Position numbers and translations under genes: made by a program. From NCBI RefSeq assembly GCF_036324505.1, contig NC_086370.1:9348512-9412511 (forward strand): a DNA stretch of 64,000 bases. Reading direction: 5' to 3'. Origin of the DNA: Eleginops maclovinus. Lineage: Eukaryota > Chordata > Actinopteri > Perciformes > Eleginopidae. Below are positions 54,201-64,000 of the stretch, one piece after another. The notes below the pieces were generated by a model. That model worked only from the letters and a program-made list of their open reading frames with translations. It was not told where the DNA came from and did no database searches. Numbering within the stretch: position 1 is the first letter of the stretch; each line of letters opens with the position of its first letter.

Positions 54201-57200
54201 TTCTGGCGGATACTGCTGCAACTGCAGACCTGGCTTCTACGGCAATGGGATAGAATGTGTGGCAGAGGGTAAGACAACAGTTACATTTCATTTTGATAAA
54301 ATATTCAAACCGTGGCTTATTATTTGTGGCTGTTTGTCCAATACACTTCTCTTGAAATTATTTGTTCAAATCTATGTGTTCAGCTCTCATGTTTGTCTGC
54401 TTCTTTCTCAGACCAACTTGAATGTTTTTTGGTTTGCTTTTGCAGGAAAGCCACAGAGGATGAATGGTAAACTGCATGGAAAAGTGCATGTGGGCAACTC
54501 TCCTTCCCCAGTGGAGTTCACCAGCAATGATCTCCACTCCTACGTTGTGGTAAATGACGGTCGTTCTTATGTGGCCATCAGTGATATCCCTAACACCATT
54601 GGGCCCTCACTGCAGCCCCTTTCGGCCCTTGGTGGTGTCATCGGGTGGGCATTTGCTCTGGAGCAGCCTGGCTTCAGGAATGGCTTCAGCATTATAGGTG
54701 AATTATAGGTACCTGTTTCTACAACTGCATTAACAATATAATGATATTAGTGATAATTTCACAACTACAAGCTTTTAGTGTGATTTCCTCATGCTACACT
54801 TGGTTAGAAAATGAGGACATTTCTGTAATTATTTCTGTAATTGTCTGTGCTGTTACCAGAAACTCTCCATATAGCTGCAGTTTCACTCATTCTGTCCAGA
54901 TGGTTTCCCCTCACAATTCTTCAGCTGAGTCAGAAGGCGGTGAGCCAAAGTTCATCCAGGGCCAGGGTCTCAAAGTTAACCTCTTCTCTATCCTCTGTAG
55001 GGGGGGAGTTCACACGGCAGGCTGAGGTGACCTTTCTGCCAGGGAATGAGAAGTTGACCATTCGGCAGGAGTTCAAAGGCATCGATGAGCATGACCACAT
55101 GGCAGTGAGCACCACCCTGGAGGGCCGGGTCCCTGAGGTGCCTCGTGGCGCTACCGTGCAGATCGACCCTTACTCTGAGATCTACCAGTACAGCAACAAC
55201 TGTGAGGAACAGCTTAAACAGACACACTTTGTTCTTGTGAAGATGTCACTGCCTTGTTTCTCCTGTTTTTCTCCGTTGGCCAAATCTCTTTATCCAAAGA
55301 AAAGAAAGTAATAGTTTTTACATCCGTGGGGTTATGCATTTGATATTCATTGTATTAACTACAGCAGATGGTGAGCTACTTGCTCTCTCTTTTGAGAAGA
55401 TACTATGAATATGGGGACTGCAACAAAACTTATTTTAGCCACTTAAAAAAAAGTCCCACCTAAATGAATCAGTATCATTTTAAGTGTACACTGAATTAAG
55501 AATATTTTCACTGATTGACATTCCCTTCGGATATCCCTTTTCAACATTACACTTAAGCTATTATCTATGCTCTCTTCAAAGCCACCAGACTCCATACACA
55601 AAAACAGTGTAGTCATTTAACTTTCTAGAACATTGAAGTTGCTGGTAAACTGCACCGTCAGTAGGTGTTATAATGTGATTCTGCTTAGTTTGGATTCACC
55701 AAAGCCACACAATAACACATACAAAAGATCTGATCAAGGCAGCGGCGGACCAGCAACATGGGGGTTGAGAATATTTGTATTAAATTATTTATTTCCTTTT
55801 TTTCCTAAAAATACGCTTGCTTCACTGTTGCCCCTGTCCTCAGAAGATTAGGCTTCCGTGCCGTTGCTGCGTCTGTTGCTCCAAACTGGGGTTATGCTGG
55901 GTCCAACAATCCAAACCATCCCTTTTTCAGTAGAAATCATCTACTCATTTCTTACTTATCCTACCTTTCAGTGATCACTTCATCCTCCACCCGGGACTAC
56001 GTAGTGAGCTCACCCGATGGCTCCACTGAAACTAGGTCGTACCAGTGGCGTCAGACCATCACCTATCAGAGCTGCCAGTATGGCGAGTCTTTGAAAGATG
56101 TGAAACCGACTCAGATGCTCAGCGTGGACCAAGTGTTTGTCTTGTACGATGCTACCAATGAACTCATCCGGTACGCCATGAGCAACAAGATCGGCGATAT
56201 CAATGGTGAGGTCATGGAGATTATATTTGCCTTCCTGTTTTAGTCTGCGCACACTTCCTTCCTTGAGTACAACATCCTCCACTTCTACTTAAAGTTATGG
56301 CTATTTCTGAATGGTGAATCAAATGTTGTTTTTTTCTCATGGAAATGCATGTATTAATATCATAGTGGTAACGTTGTCTTAAAAAAAGACCTTTTAATTC
56401 TCAGGAGGGGAGCCAGAGGAGAACCCGTGTTTCACTGGAAGACACGGCTGTGACACTAATGCTGTGTGTCGGCCTGGACAAGAAACTCAGTTCACTTGCC
56501 AGTGTGCTACTGGCTTCAATGGGGACGGCCGCACATGTTATGGTAAGAATCATGTGTGATTTAATCCAAAAAGTTTCCATTGTGTGTGGCAATAAAGATT
56601 GTCAATACTGCTTTCAAGTAAATCAACAGTTTCCACATCTGTTTAGAGAACTTCATTTAATTAACCCAGATTTTATAAAGCCTTCCTTCCTGGGGAACTG
56701 GGCAATCTTACCAATTAGCAGAGGGGTCCCACATGGTAAATAAAGTCTCACATACTCCCGGAACAGGTTAACATATGAACTGTGGTCCTCATCCCTACAC
56801 CATTCTCTATAAAACCATGAGCTTTTTGCATTTGAGACCAGACAGGAAGAACTCTGAGGCGCATACTGTAGAGAGAGGAAGGAAGTATTTCAGACAGATG
56901 CTATCTTGAAACCTGTGTAATTAAGAAACCTAATCAAGCTCTCTTCTATGATCTCCATCTGATAATGAAGGACACTGATTTGACAAATCCAGACTTCAGA
57001 GCCTCAAACCATAACATGGACCTAATGTGGCAGCTATTAACATATGATAATTGGGTCTTCTCTTTATCAGACATTGATGAGTGCAGAGAGAATCCTCAGA
57101 TCTGTGGCTCCCACGCTATCTGCAACAACCAGCCCGGGACCTTCCGCTGTGAATGTGAAGATGGTTATCAGTTTTCAAATGATGGGCAGACCTGCATTGG

Positions 57201-60200
57201 TAAGTTTTGCCAAGTACAGTTAGATATTCCAGAAAACTCATCTGTTAGTTGGGATAAACATTTTCAATCATACAGTAAACTGTAATAAAAGGCACTCAGA
57301 TATCAGGGTGAACTGGATGAGACAATGTAAAGATGTGAAACATAAATAACCACGTCACACATTTTAGTGAGTGGTGCAGAACCATTATCATTTTAGAGAT
57401 TATCTAGTAGAATGTGTGATTAGGTTTTATGCAGGGTTGGGTTGGATAATACGACCCCAAACATTTTCTCAATTAAATCTTGAACTTTTTAAATATAATT
57501 ATTTACTGTAGATAAAGTTATTCCATATCCCCCCGATTGTAGGCTCTGCCATAAAGTTAAGTTACAGTGTTGCTTAGTCCTTGGCTTCTGGTCGCTACTG
57601 GTCACTGCTGTTGGTTTTGTAGGCAGAAATTAGTTTTGAGCATCACAACCCCTCCAAAGGTATTTGTCTAATTATTCAATTTGAATCAATTTTTTACAAC
57701 GACAGTTGGAAAGTCCTGAACTGATAGCTAGTAGATGTTATCAACCCTCAACAACCAGACCAAGTCTGATAATAAACATTTGTTTTATGAACCACTATTC
57801 CTAGTATCTTTAGGGTCTTCAGTATACAGTTAGCTTAGCTTAGCATTAAGAATAGAAACAGGGGAATGAGTTAGCCTTGCTCAGTCCAAGGGTAACACAT
57901 TTACCTTTCATCACCTCTAAAGCTCACTAATTAATGTATAGTTTCTTGCTTGTTTATTCCATACAAATAAAAAAAAAATCTCAAGTCTTATGTTATGCTT
58001 AGCTAGGTGGGGGCTGGTTACAGCCTTGTTTAACTGACAGGTATCGAGAGTGGTATCAATCTTTTCATTAAACTCTCTTGATCTCACCCCACAACATTCA
58101 ATTAACTCTTTGTCCTATTTTTCTTGTCCTCAGTGGTTGATCGACCTAGGGACGCATGTGAAGAAGGCACCCACACCTGTGACATCCCTGAGCGCGCTCA
58201 GTGCAGCTACACTGGAGGCTCGTCCTACATCTGCTCCTGCCTCCCAGGGTTCAATGGAGATGGAAAAGTCTGCCAAGGTACTGCATAGAGACGCTGACCG
58301 CAGGAATAAACTAATAATAAATAAAGTCATCATCAGAGCTCGAGTGTCAGAGCATCCTATGTGAAGCTTAAGCTTTCAAAATGGCAAATTCCTTATGTGG
58401 TGATGATCAATGAAGCCAAGAATCTGCCGGAACTAATGCCTGCATGTTATGGTTCCAAAATCATATGACATGTTTTATAAGGACCTGTAGCAAAAGCAGT
58501 ACAGGTTTCAAATCCATTACATGGACTTTACGTCTGTAATTGTTAAACCATCTGCTCAGGACGGGGGAGGTGAGATTACTTACAAAATTCATGTGCAGCA
58601 ATTGAACAGTGAAACATAAAAAGCAGATGGAGATCCTGAATCCGCCTGTAGTTTTTTTTGGCTGGCACTCATTAATAGTTTCCATTTTTTCCATGCTTTA
58701 GCTTGGTGTTGTTGGGTACAGGCTGACCCAGATCATGCTGGAAATCCCTGACCGTACAAAGACGTGACAAATCGGACATGCAGAAAATATTGAGTTGATT
58801 ATTTTCTCTTTACTCATCCTCCTCTCTTCTCTTCTGCCTAAAGACATAGATGAGTGCCAGTCTGGCACGTGCCATCAAGACGCTGTGTGTTATAACACCG
58901 AGGGATCATTTACCTGCCAGTGCAGGCCGGGTTACTATGGCGACGGCTTCTCCTGCTCCCAAGGTAAGTCTTACAGAATGCCACTTCACTTTTTGACTGA
59001 CAGACCCGACAACTTAATAACACAGTAAAGCGTGTCAGGGGACTTTGGTTTTCTGTCCACTGACGTAACCCTAGCCTGTGCGGCTGCAAGTGTATTTAGG
59101 GAATGTGTCATGGAAGTTTGAACATGTTTGTTATTTCTTTTTATTCAGTTGCAGACTCAATAATAGAGGATCATTTTCATTCTCTGCATTGTTTATTCCT
59201 CCCATTTGGGCAAGAGTTTCGTTTGGAATTGAGCTCCTCGCCAAGCATATTGGTGCCAGCTGGCTGGGACCTGGTTTTCATTTTCTTCTGTACAGAAAAG
59301 GCATTTGTAATGTGTTACAAGGGATTTGTTTTGCTGAATTTAAAATGGGGGACAACATTAGTTATGAATGAATCATGTAGAAGTTTTCGGCATTGTTGTA
59401 GGGTATTCACTTTGGCCCTTATTTATTTTATTTTTTTCTCTACAGAGAAGACAAAAACACAATGTGAGACCCACAGAGACCGTCTGTTGGGTGTCACTGA
59501 GTTTGGTGCACGGGGCCCCCGACCTCCTGTTGGACACTACATCCCAACATGTGACGAGAACGGTGCCTTTGAACCCATGCAGTGCCACGGCAGCATAGGA
59601 CACTGCTGGTGTGTGGAACGGAATGGGCAGGAGATCCCCGGGACTCGATCTGGGCCTGGAAGCAGACCAATGTGTGAGTAAATGTCATGAGTTTAACCAA
59701 AGTGTCTCCCATTGCGTGTTTCATTCTTTTTCACAATAAAATGTATAAAAACAACAAGATCTTTGTTTTACAGATTTTGCACGTTGTGTATATATACTAT
59801 TTAAGTATTTTCAACATTTTAATAGAGGCATCAGTCTCCTTTGTTCACCGTCAGGGCTGTGGTTATCTACAAGAAACTAATGTTTCTATTCACATTTTTA
59901 CCTTGCGCTCTAATATAAAAAACATAGTGGTAAAGACAATCATTTCCATGAGACCCGTAAGTGGCAGAAAACATATTGAGCTTTTAAAAGACCAAACCTG
60001 CATCACTTATAAGGAGCTTCAAACAAGCTTTCTGAAAATATAGGGGTTTTGTTTATCTGGGGACATTCTGTTGCTAAACTGACTTTGAGTTAGGTCCCCC
60101 CTCTACAGGACCTCTGATTTTCAGGGTTTGTCTCCCATAGGCATCGACCACGGTGGTGTGCCCCCACCTGTTGGACCCACCCCTCGACCTGATGTCCACC

Positions 60201-63173
60201 CCCTGCCCCCAGGGACACACCTGTTGTATGCCCAGAGCGGCAGGATCGAGCATGTCCCACTGGAAGGTTATGAAATGAAAAAGGACGCTGGCAAGGCTCT
60301 CCTCCACCTCCCTGTAAGTTTCTCTATATAAACCCTATCTTGCAGAGGATGCTTTCGAAGAAATATCATTGATGAAATGATGTTGTTTGACAGCTCTGCA
60401 ATCAATTTTAACTACACTTATCTGAGACATTTCTGTTGGCTTTGCTATTTATAGATCTTGAGGGAATGTGTCTTATCCCGCATCATAAAACCTAATATTT
60501 TACTGACTATGGCTGTTAATGAAAGCGAAATGCTGATACAATCCCAGAAGTAAACTTCCTCAATAAAGATGTGAAATTAAGATGACAGCAAAAGTTCATC
60601 TTAGGTACAATGTCAAGTCAGACTTTTCTGTGAGATCATTCAAATAATACTTATATATGTAATTATTAATATGTTTGGATTTCTCATTTTTGTAGCTTCA
60701 GCTCAGCCTTAAATTCATACTGGTAATAACACTTGCTTTTAAGCTCTAGCCATTTCCACATCTGCTTCATGCATTCAAAGCTCACACTTTATTGGATACA
60801 CATGGTGACATTCACACTAATTACTACCATCAGTCTGACATCTTTGGAATTGCAACCTGCATTTCTTGTTACGCTGATTTCCAAAGCAGCTGGTCTGGAG
60901 TTGCTCAGTGTGGGGCTCTGTTTGTTTGGATTTATGTCTAGACGTTAATGTCAAAAAACACACATCTGCTCCGTGTTTTTATCTATCCGACCACTCTTGA
61001 TTGACCAAAAGTACTCTTGATTGTTGGTTGCTGACCCCTCCACAGGAGAAGGTAATCATCGGTGTGGCCTATGACTGTGTGGAGAAAATGGTCTACTGGA
61101 CTGAAATCACATCTCCCTCCATCAGCAAGGCCAGCATCGACGGGGGAGAGCCCACTACGGTCATTAGATCAGGTCACTGTTATGCTTCATTCTTTCATTT
61201 TCATTTATCACAGGACTGTTTTTTTTTTAACAAAACATCCGATTTATCCTCAGATCTGGATAGCCCAGAGGGAATCGCCATCGACCACTTAGGACGAACT
61301 ATGTTCTGGACAGACTCTGTGAAGGACCACATAGAAGTGGCCTCGCTGGACGGGTCTCAGCGGCGCGTCATTATAGACTCTGATCTTGTCAACCCTCGGG
61401 CTATTGTTACTGACCCTCCCAATGGGTGCGTATTGTTTCACATAATAACATTTAAACTAAGAGAAATACACATCACTAAGGAACTATTAATATGATGTGT
61501 ATGTTCTGATTTGGCAATTCACATTTAAGGGAATAACTTAACATTATTGGAATCAAACTTTTTTTAAACAGCACTGTTTTTTTTCACAGATAAAAAAAAC
61601 AAGATATATTATTTAGTGAGCTTTAGATGTGCTAGTAAAGGGATTTCACAAATCCAAACAAAGCAACCCTGCTGTTGGTTGTAGTCTTATATTGAAAGGA
61701 CAGATAAATAAGCGGTATTGTTCTTCACATCGAACTCAAAATGTTAAACAATGTGTAAATCTTTGTAAATTAATATTAGGATAGCCATAATAGTTGGCTT
61801 GAATATTGTCAGATGAATCAGATGTTGTCATTTGTTGATACTCATCAAGCGCTAGCTAATTGTGTTAAGATCTGATCCAAAAACCTGTTGAGGTTGAGAG
61901 TGAACTGACTCCACACCTATCCTTACAACAGAAATCTATACTGGGCTGACTGGAACCGGGAAGCCCCAAAGATTGAGACGTCTCACATGGATGGATCCAA
62001 CAGAAGGGTGCTGGTTAAAGACGACCTCAGCCTGCCCAACGGCTTAACTTATGACTCCCAAAGCTCGCTGCTTTGTTGGGCAGACGCAGGTAATGTAGAT
62101 TTTAGACGGATGACTCAGCTATGAAATAATGTCTGCCTTGTGATCATCAGTAATTAATCTAATCTCTTGCCTGCAGGCACACATAAACTGGAGTGCACGC
62201 ATCCTAGCCACGGCTGACCGCAGAAAGGTTATAGAGGGGCTTCAGTACCCTTTCGGAGTCACGTCTTTTGGGAAGAACATCTACTACACTGACTGGCGGA
62301 GGTTTGACTTCTATTAGCTTAAACATTTTTGAGCTTTCTTTCTAATGAAAACATTCAAGATGTCAGCAGTGGTAGAAGAGGAATTTAGATCGTTTACTAA
62401 AGTCGGAGTAGAAATGCCACAGCGTAGAGATACTCTTTTAAGTAAAATATTCTGCGTTCAAAATGTACAAAAGAAAAGATACAATAGCATTAGCATCAAA
62501 ATGAAGTCAAATAACTTTACCTGTGCAGAATGGCCCGTTTTAGAATAGTGTATATTGTTACTGGATTATAATAATGAATTAATCAATGTATTCATCACAT
62601 GTCGTTACAGTTGCTTAAGCTTGTTTTAACAACTTTGAATAATGTCTGTGCTGGATAAATTGTTTAATAATTAAGTTATTTTACTTGTATGTAGTATTAT
62701 TTTATCAATCTCAAACTGATTCTCAACTAAAGTTGTAAAATAAATGGTTTGGAGCAGTTTCTTTCACCTTAAGATTATTTCTATAGTTGTAAATTTTAAT
62801 TTAGAGCGTCAATGTTATAATTCAGCCTTTGTGCAATGTAAGAACGCAGATCTGTCGAGGTAGAGGAAGGACAGGGCGGGTCAGAGGTCAAAAAGCTCCC
62901 CAAACTTCAAGCACTGGCCCTTGATGTTCTTCCAGACCGATGTGAAGACTGTGGAGCTTTTTTCCCATGCAGCTGATTCTGTACGTTAGCTGTTGCAAAA
63001 CATGCGGGGGTTGGGGTGTCTATTTTGTTAGTGTGCGTGTGTGTGGGGTGAGGAAGCATCTTAAAAAGTGGCAGCTGCTTGCAATTTCTCAGCGTCTACG
63101 AGTGACCTGACCAGGGCCTCCCTCTGATCTTGCCAGGGCTGCAGCATTGCTGTAGAAGGTCGAGGAGGGGGGT

Positions 63174-63222
<49 letters not shown>

Positions 63223-63480
63223 ACTATGTCAGTTATGCCTGCGAAAGCTACCCTGACCCTTACTCATTCTTGACAGACTTTTATACAAAACACAGCGAGG
63301 CAGGATGAGAACATTACTCAATCTTGTATAGTCCCGCATTGCTTAACTCTGGTTGTGGTTTCAACAGGGATGCCGTGGTTGCCGTGGACCGCCATGCTGG
63401 CAAGGAGTCTGACATGTACCAGCCTCAGAAACGGACCAAGATATATGGGATCGCCATAGCCTACGCCCAGTGTCCGGCAG
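51013..63480 (+). CDS. nid1: Nidogen-1 (entactin), last exon outside window
   Basis: Nineteen coding exons (listed separately) give about 1163 residues; human NID1 is 1247 in 20 exons. Nidogen is a secreted basement-membrane linker between laminin gamma-1 and collagen IV/perlecan. Order of domains: signal peptide (hydrophobic to about residue 23), NIDO domain (about 69-270), a shortened acidic linker, EGF1 (347-391), the G2 beta-barrel (393-621), EGF2, calcium-binding EGF3 (DIDEC), EGF4, calcium-binding EGF5, one thyroglobulin type-1 domain (CWCV), and a YWTD propeller (MVYWTE, MFWTDS, LYWADW, LCWADAG, IYYTDW) that binds laminin. One thyroglobulin domain points to NID1, as NID2 has two. Exon 18 has an extra base that breaks the frame. 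The final EGF exon should lie beyond 64000. Confidence 0.95.
51217..52913. other. nid1 intron 1
   Basis: 1.7-kb intron. No repeat, exon or RNA recognised. The open frame of exon 1 reads on into this intron for about 200 bp by chance. Confidence 0.6.
52914..53216 (+). CDS. nid1: nid1 coding exon 2 (NIDO)
   Basis: 303 bp, acceptor AATTTCAG, donor AGG/GTGAGC. Encodes [32 protein letters not shown] and [20 protein letters not shown], the NIDO core. Confidence 0.95.
53302..53528 (+). CDS. nid1: nid1 coding exon 3 (NIDO)
   Basis: 227 bp, acceptor TTACACAG, donor GCAGA/GTAAGT. Encodes [20 protein letters not shown] and [20 protein letters not shown]. Confidence 0.94.
53725..54026 (+). CDS. nid1: nid1 coding exon 4 (NIDO end and linker)
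   Basis: 302 bp, acceptor TTTATAG, donor GATG/GTGAGT. Encodes [20 protein letters not shown], then a Pro/Gln/Glu-rich linker ending [10 protein letters not shown]. The linker is shorter and less acidic than in human. Confidence 0.93.
54128..54268 (+). CDS. nid1: nid1 coding exon 5 (EGF1)
   Basis: 141 bp, acceptor TTTACAG, donor GAGG/GTAAGA. Encodes [20 protein letters not shown], then [20 protein letters not shown], a six-cysteine EGF module. Confidence 0.95.
54446..54697 (+). CDS. nid1: nid1 coding exon 6 (G2 barrel)
   Basis: 252 bp, acceptor TTTGCAG, donor ATAG/GTGAAT. Encodes the start of the G2 beta-barrel: [53 protein letters not shown]. Confidence 0.95.
55001..55201 (+). CDS. nid1: nid1 coding exon 7 (G2 barrel)
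   Basis: 201 bp, acceptor CTGTAG directly before six G, donor AACT/GTGAGG. Encodes [40 protein letters not shown] and [14 protein letters not shown]. Confidence 0.93.
55972..56205 (+). CDS. nid1: nid1 coding exon 8 (G2 barrel end)
   Basis: 234 bp, acceptor CCTTTCAG, donor AATG/GTGAGG. Encodes [35 protein letters not shown] and [20 protein letters not shown]. Confidence 0.95.
56405..56542 (+). CDS. nid1: nid1 coding exon 9 (EGF2)
   Basis: 138 bp, acceptor TTCTCAG, donor TATG/GTAAGA. Encodes [20 protein letters not shown] and [15 protein letters not shown]. Human has RGD here; this copy has Asn-Gly-Asp. Confidence 0.95.
57071..57199 (+). CDS. nid1: nid1 coding exon 10 (calcium-binding EGF3)
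   Basis: 129 bp, acceptor TTATCAG, donor ATTG/GTAAGT. Encodes [20 protein letters not shown] then [20 protein letters not shown] and [12 protein letters not shown] fit the calcium-binding/hydroxylation consensus. Confidence 0.96.
57830..58040 (+). repeat. teleost TTAGCTTAGC-type interspersed repeat
   Basis: In nid1 intron 10: ACAGTTAGCTTAGCTTAGCA, GAAACAGGGGAATGAGTTAG, CACCTCTAAAGCTCACTAAT, in the order seen in a repeat common in spiny-rayed fish. A copy in the other orientation is at 4500-4615. Confidence 0.5.
58134..58277 (+). CDS. nid1: nid1 coding exon 11 (EGF4)
   Basis: 144 bp, acceptor TGTCCTCAG, donor CAAG/GTACTG. Encodes [20 protein letters not shown] then [20 protein letters not shown], matching human EGF4. 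Confidence 0.95.
58844..58963 (+). CDS. nid1: nid1 coding exon 12 (calcium-binding EGF5)
   Basis: 120 bp, acceptor CCTAAAG, donor CAAG/GTAAGT. Encodes [20 protein letters not shown] then [14 protein letters not shown]. Confidence 0.96.
59446..59673 (+). CDS. nid1: nid1 coding exon 13 (thyroglobulin type-1)
   Basis: 228 bp, acceptor CTCTACAG, donor ATGT/GTGAGT. Encodes one thyroglobulin type-1 repeat: [50 protein letters not shown]. The CWCV signature is clear. Confidence 0.95.
60141..60313 (+). CDS. nid1: nid1 coding exon 14 (linker to propeller)
   Basis: 173 bp, acceptor CCCATAG, donor CCT/GTAAGT. Encodes a Pro-rich linker and the first propeller strand: [20 protein letters not shown], then [11 protein letters not shown]. 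Confidence 0.93.
61046..61172 (+). CDS. nid1: nid1 coding exon 15 (YWTD repeat 1)
   Basis: 127 bp, acceptor CTCCACAG, donor TCAG/GTCACT. Encodes [20 protein letters not shown] and [14 protein letters not shown]. Confidence 0.95.
61254..61425 (+). CDS. nid1: nid1 coding exon 16 (YWTD repeat 2)
   Basis: 172 bp, acceptor ATCCTCAG, donor AATGG/GTGCGT. Encodes [20 protein letters not shown] and [15 protein letters not shown]. Confidence 0.95.
61932..62089 (+). CDS. nid1: nid1 coding exon 17 (YWTD repeats 3-4)
   Basis: 158 bp, acceptor ACAACAG, donor GCAG/GTAATG. Encodes [20 protein letters not shown], then [20 protein letters not shown]. Confidence 0.94.
62177..62301 (+). CDS. nid1: nid1 coding exon 18 (YWTD repeat 5), frame break
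   Basis: 125 bp, acceptor TGCCTGCAG, donor GGAG/GTTTGA. Entered in the phase set by exon 17 it encodes [11 protein letters not shown] and then meets TGA at 62215-62217. In the next frame from 62213 it encodes [20 protein letters not shown] and KNIYYTDW, matching nidogen, and leaves in the phase exon 19 requires. One extra G at 62212-62213 explains both facts. Confidence 0.85.
62366..62700 (+). mobile_element. hAT-like MITE copy, degraded
   Basis: Starts CAGTGGTAGAAGAGGAATTTAG and shares internal words with the element at 22599 (AATGGCCCGTTTTAGAATAGTG here; a GGCCCATTTCAGAATAAT counterpart there, both followed by GATTATAATAATGA-like text). The right end is not clear. Confidence 0.5.
63179..63218. 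repeat. (CA)20 microsatellite
   Basis: 40 bp of perfect CA repeats in nid1 intron 18. Confidence 0.96.
63368..63480 (+). CDS. nid1: nid1 coding exon 19 (end of propeller)
   Basis: 113 bp, acceptor TTCAACAG, donor GCAG/GTAAAG, leaving in phase 1. Encodes [20 protein letters not shown] then [12 protein letters not shown], matching human VVALDLAISKETDAFQPHKQ. The last exon (C-terminal EGF) should follow outside the window. Confidence 0.93.
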
Positions 63481-63500
63481 GTAAAGATACCAACCCAGAG

Positions 63501-63935
63501 CATTGGTGGAATACCTACTCAGATCTTGCTTAAGTAAAAGTATGAAATACACCAATGACAAGTAAAAGTCCTCATTTTAAAACGATACATACCAGAAAGT
63601 GCACAAGTATAATTTGCAATATGTACTTCTATCAACAATGAATACTATGTTTGTATATCAATATGAATACAGGTAATAGTAAGTGTATCAAGGTGGAGAA
63701 CTTTCAGAAAATACTTTGTGTAATACTTGGATGATTTGTAGTATAGTACTTAATCTTATCATTCATAAAAGCGTCAAAGAAATGTAGCGGAGTATAAAGT
63801 TTAATATTTCCCTTAAATGTAGTAGAGAATATAGTGTAAAGTAATACATTAAGTAGCATATAATAGTAATACTAGTAACACTTAGGAATGTACAAGTATG
63901 TCATAATTGTACTGGAGTATACTGAGTCACCACTG
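63501..63935 (+). mobile_element. hAT-like MITE copy in nid1 intron 19
   Basis: Left end CATTGGTGGAATACCTACTC and right end TCACCACTG are near-inverted copies (CANTGGTG / CACCACTG). The inside repeats AAGTAAAAGT and AGTACTTAAT-like words, as at 22599. No clear 8-bp duplication flanks it. Confidence 0.6.
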
Positions 63936-64000
63936 TTTTGGAGTGTGCAACATGGCATACATCCACATGAATTTCCTTAAACATTTGCTTTTGTACTTTA

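Overview
The window is vertebrate nuclear DNA, almost certainly from a teleost fish, probably an acanthomorph. All genes are split by GT-AG introns. Base composition is AT-leaning, with long CA/GT microsatellites. Several short DNA-transposon copies are of types common in spiny-rayed fishes (the family recognised by inner sequence resembling GGTGGAAGAAGTACTCAGAT). The encoded proteins match five known vertebrate genes by protein sequence and splice phase; I worked from memory of these families, with no database search.

Layout: (1) about 803-5765, minus strand: disc1, with 5 internal/5' coding exons; its 3' exons lie left of the window, and a possible tiny first coding exon sits at 11515-11521. 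(2) 14876-20611, minus strand: tsnax, complete, six coding exons, 283 aa. (3) 23787-41714, plus strand: egln1 (PHD2), complete, five coding exons, 357 aa, with a 10.6 kb first intron. (4) 43984-47042, minus strand: gpr137b, complete, seven coding exons, 390 aa. (5) 51013 to beyond 64000, plus strand: nid1, 19 coding exons seen, with the last EGF exon probably just outside the window. tsnax and egln1 are head-to-head, egln1 and gpr137b are tail-to-tail, and gpr137b and nid1 are head-to-head. tsnax and disc1 run in the same direction, as in human.

The genes do not form a pathway. They are oxygen sensing (EGLN1), small-RNA/tRNA processing (TSNAX), a centrosomal/neuronal scaffold (DISC1), lysosomal nutrient signalling (GPR137B) and a basement-membrane linker (NID1). 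In human they lie on 1q42 as two blocks several megabases apart (EGLN1-TSNAX-DISC1 and GPR137B-NID1); here the blocks are joined in one 64 kb stretch.

The non-coding part holds a decayed LINE with a readable reverse-transcriptase core (6437-7672), a nested pair of hAT-like MITEs (22341-23150), other MITE/SINE pieces, several microsatellites, and an unusual degenerate 26-bp tandem array carrying a CCAAT box in many units (12476-13137). Two apparent one-base frame breaks, one in disc1 and one in nid1, sit in otherwise well-conserved exons and look like sequence errors or recent lesions. I found no convincing new gene system.
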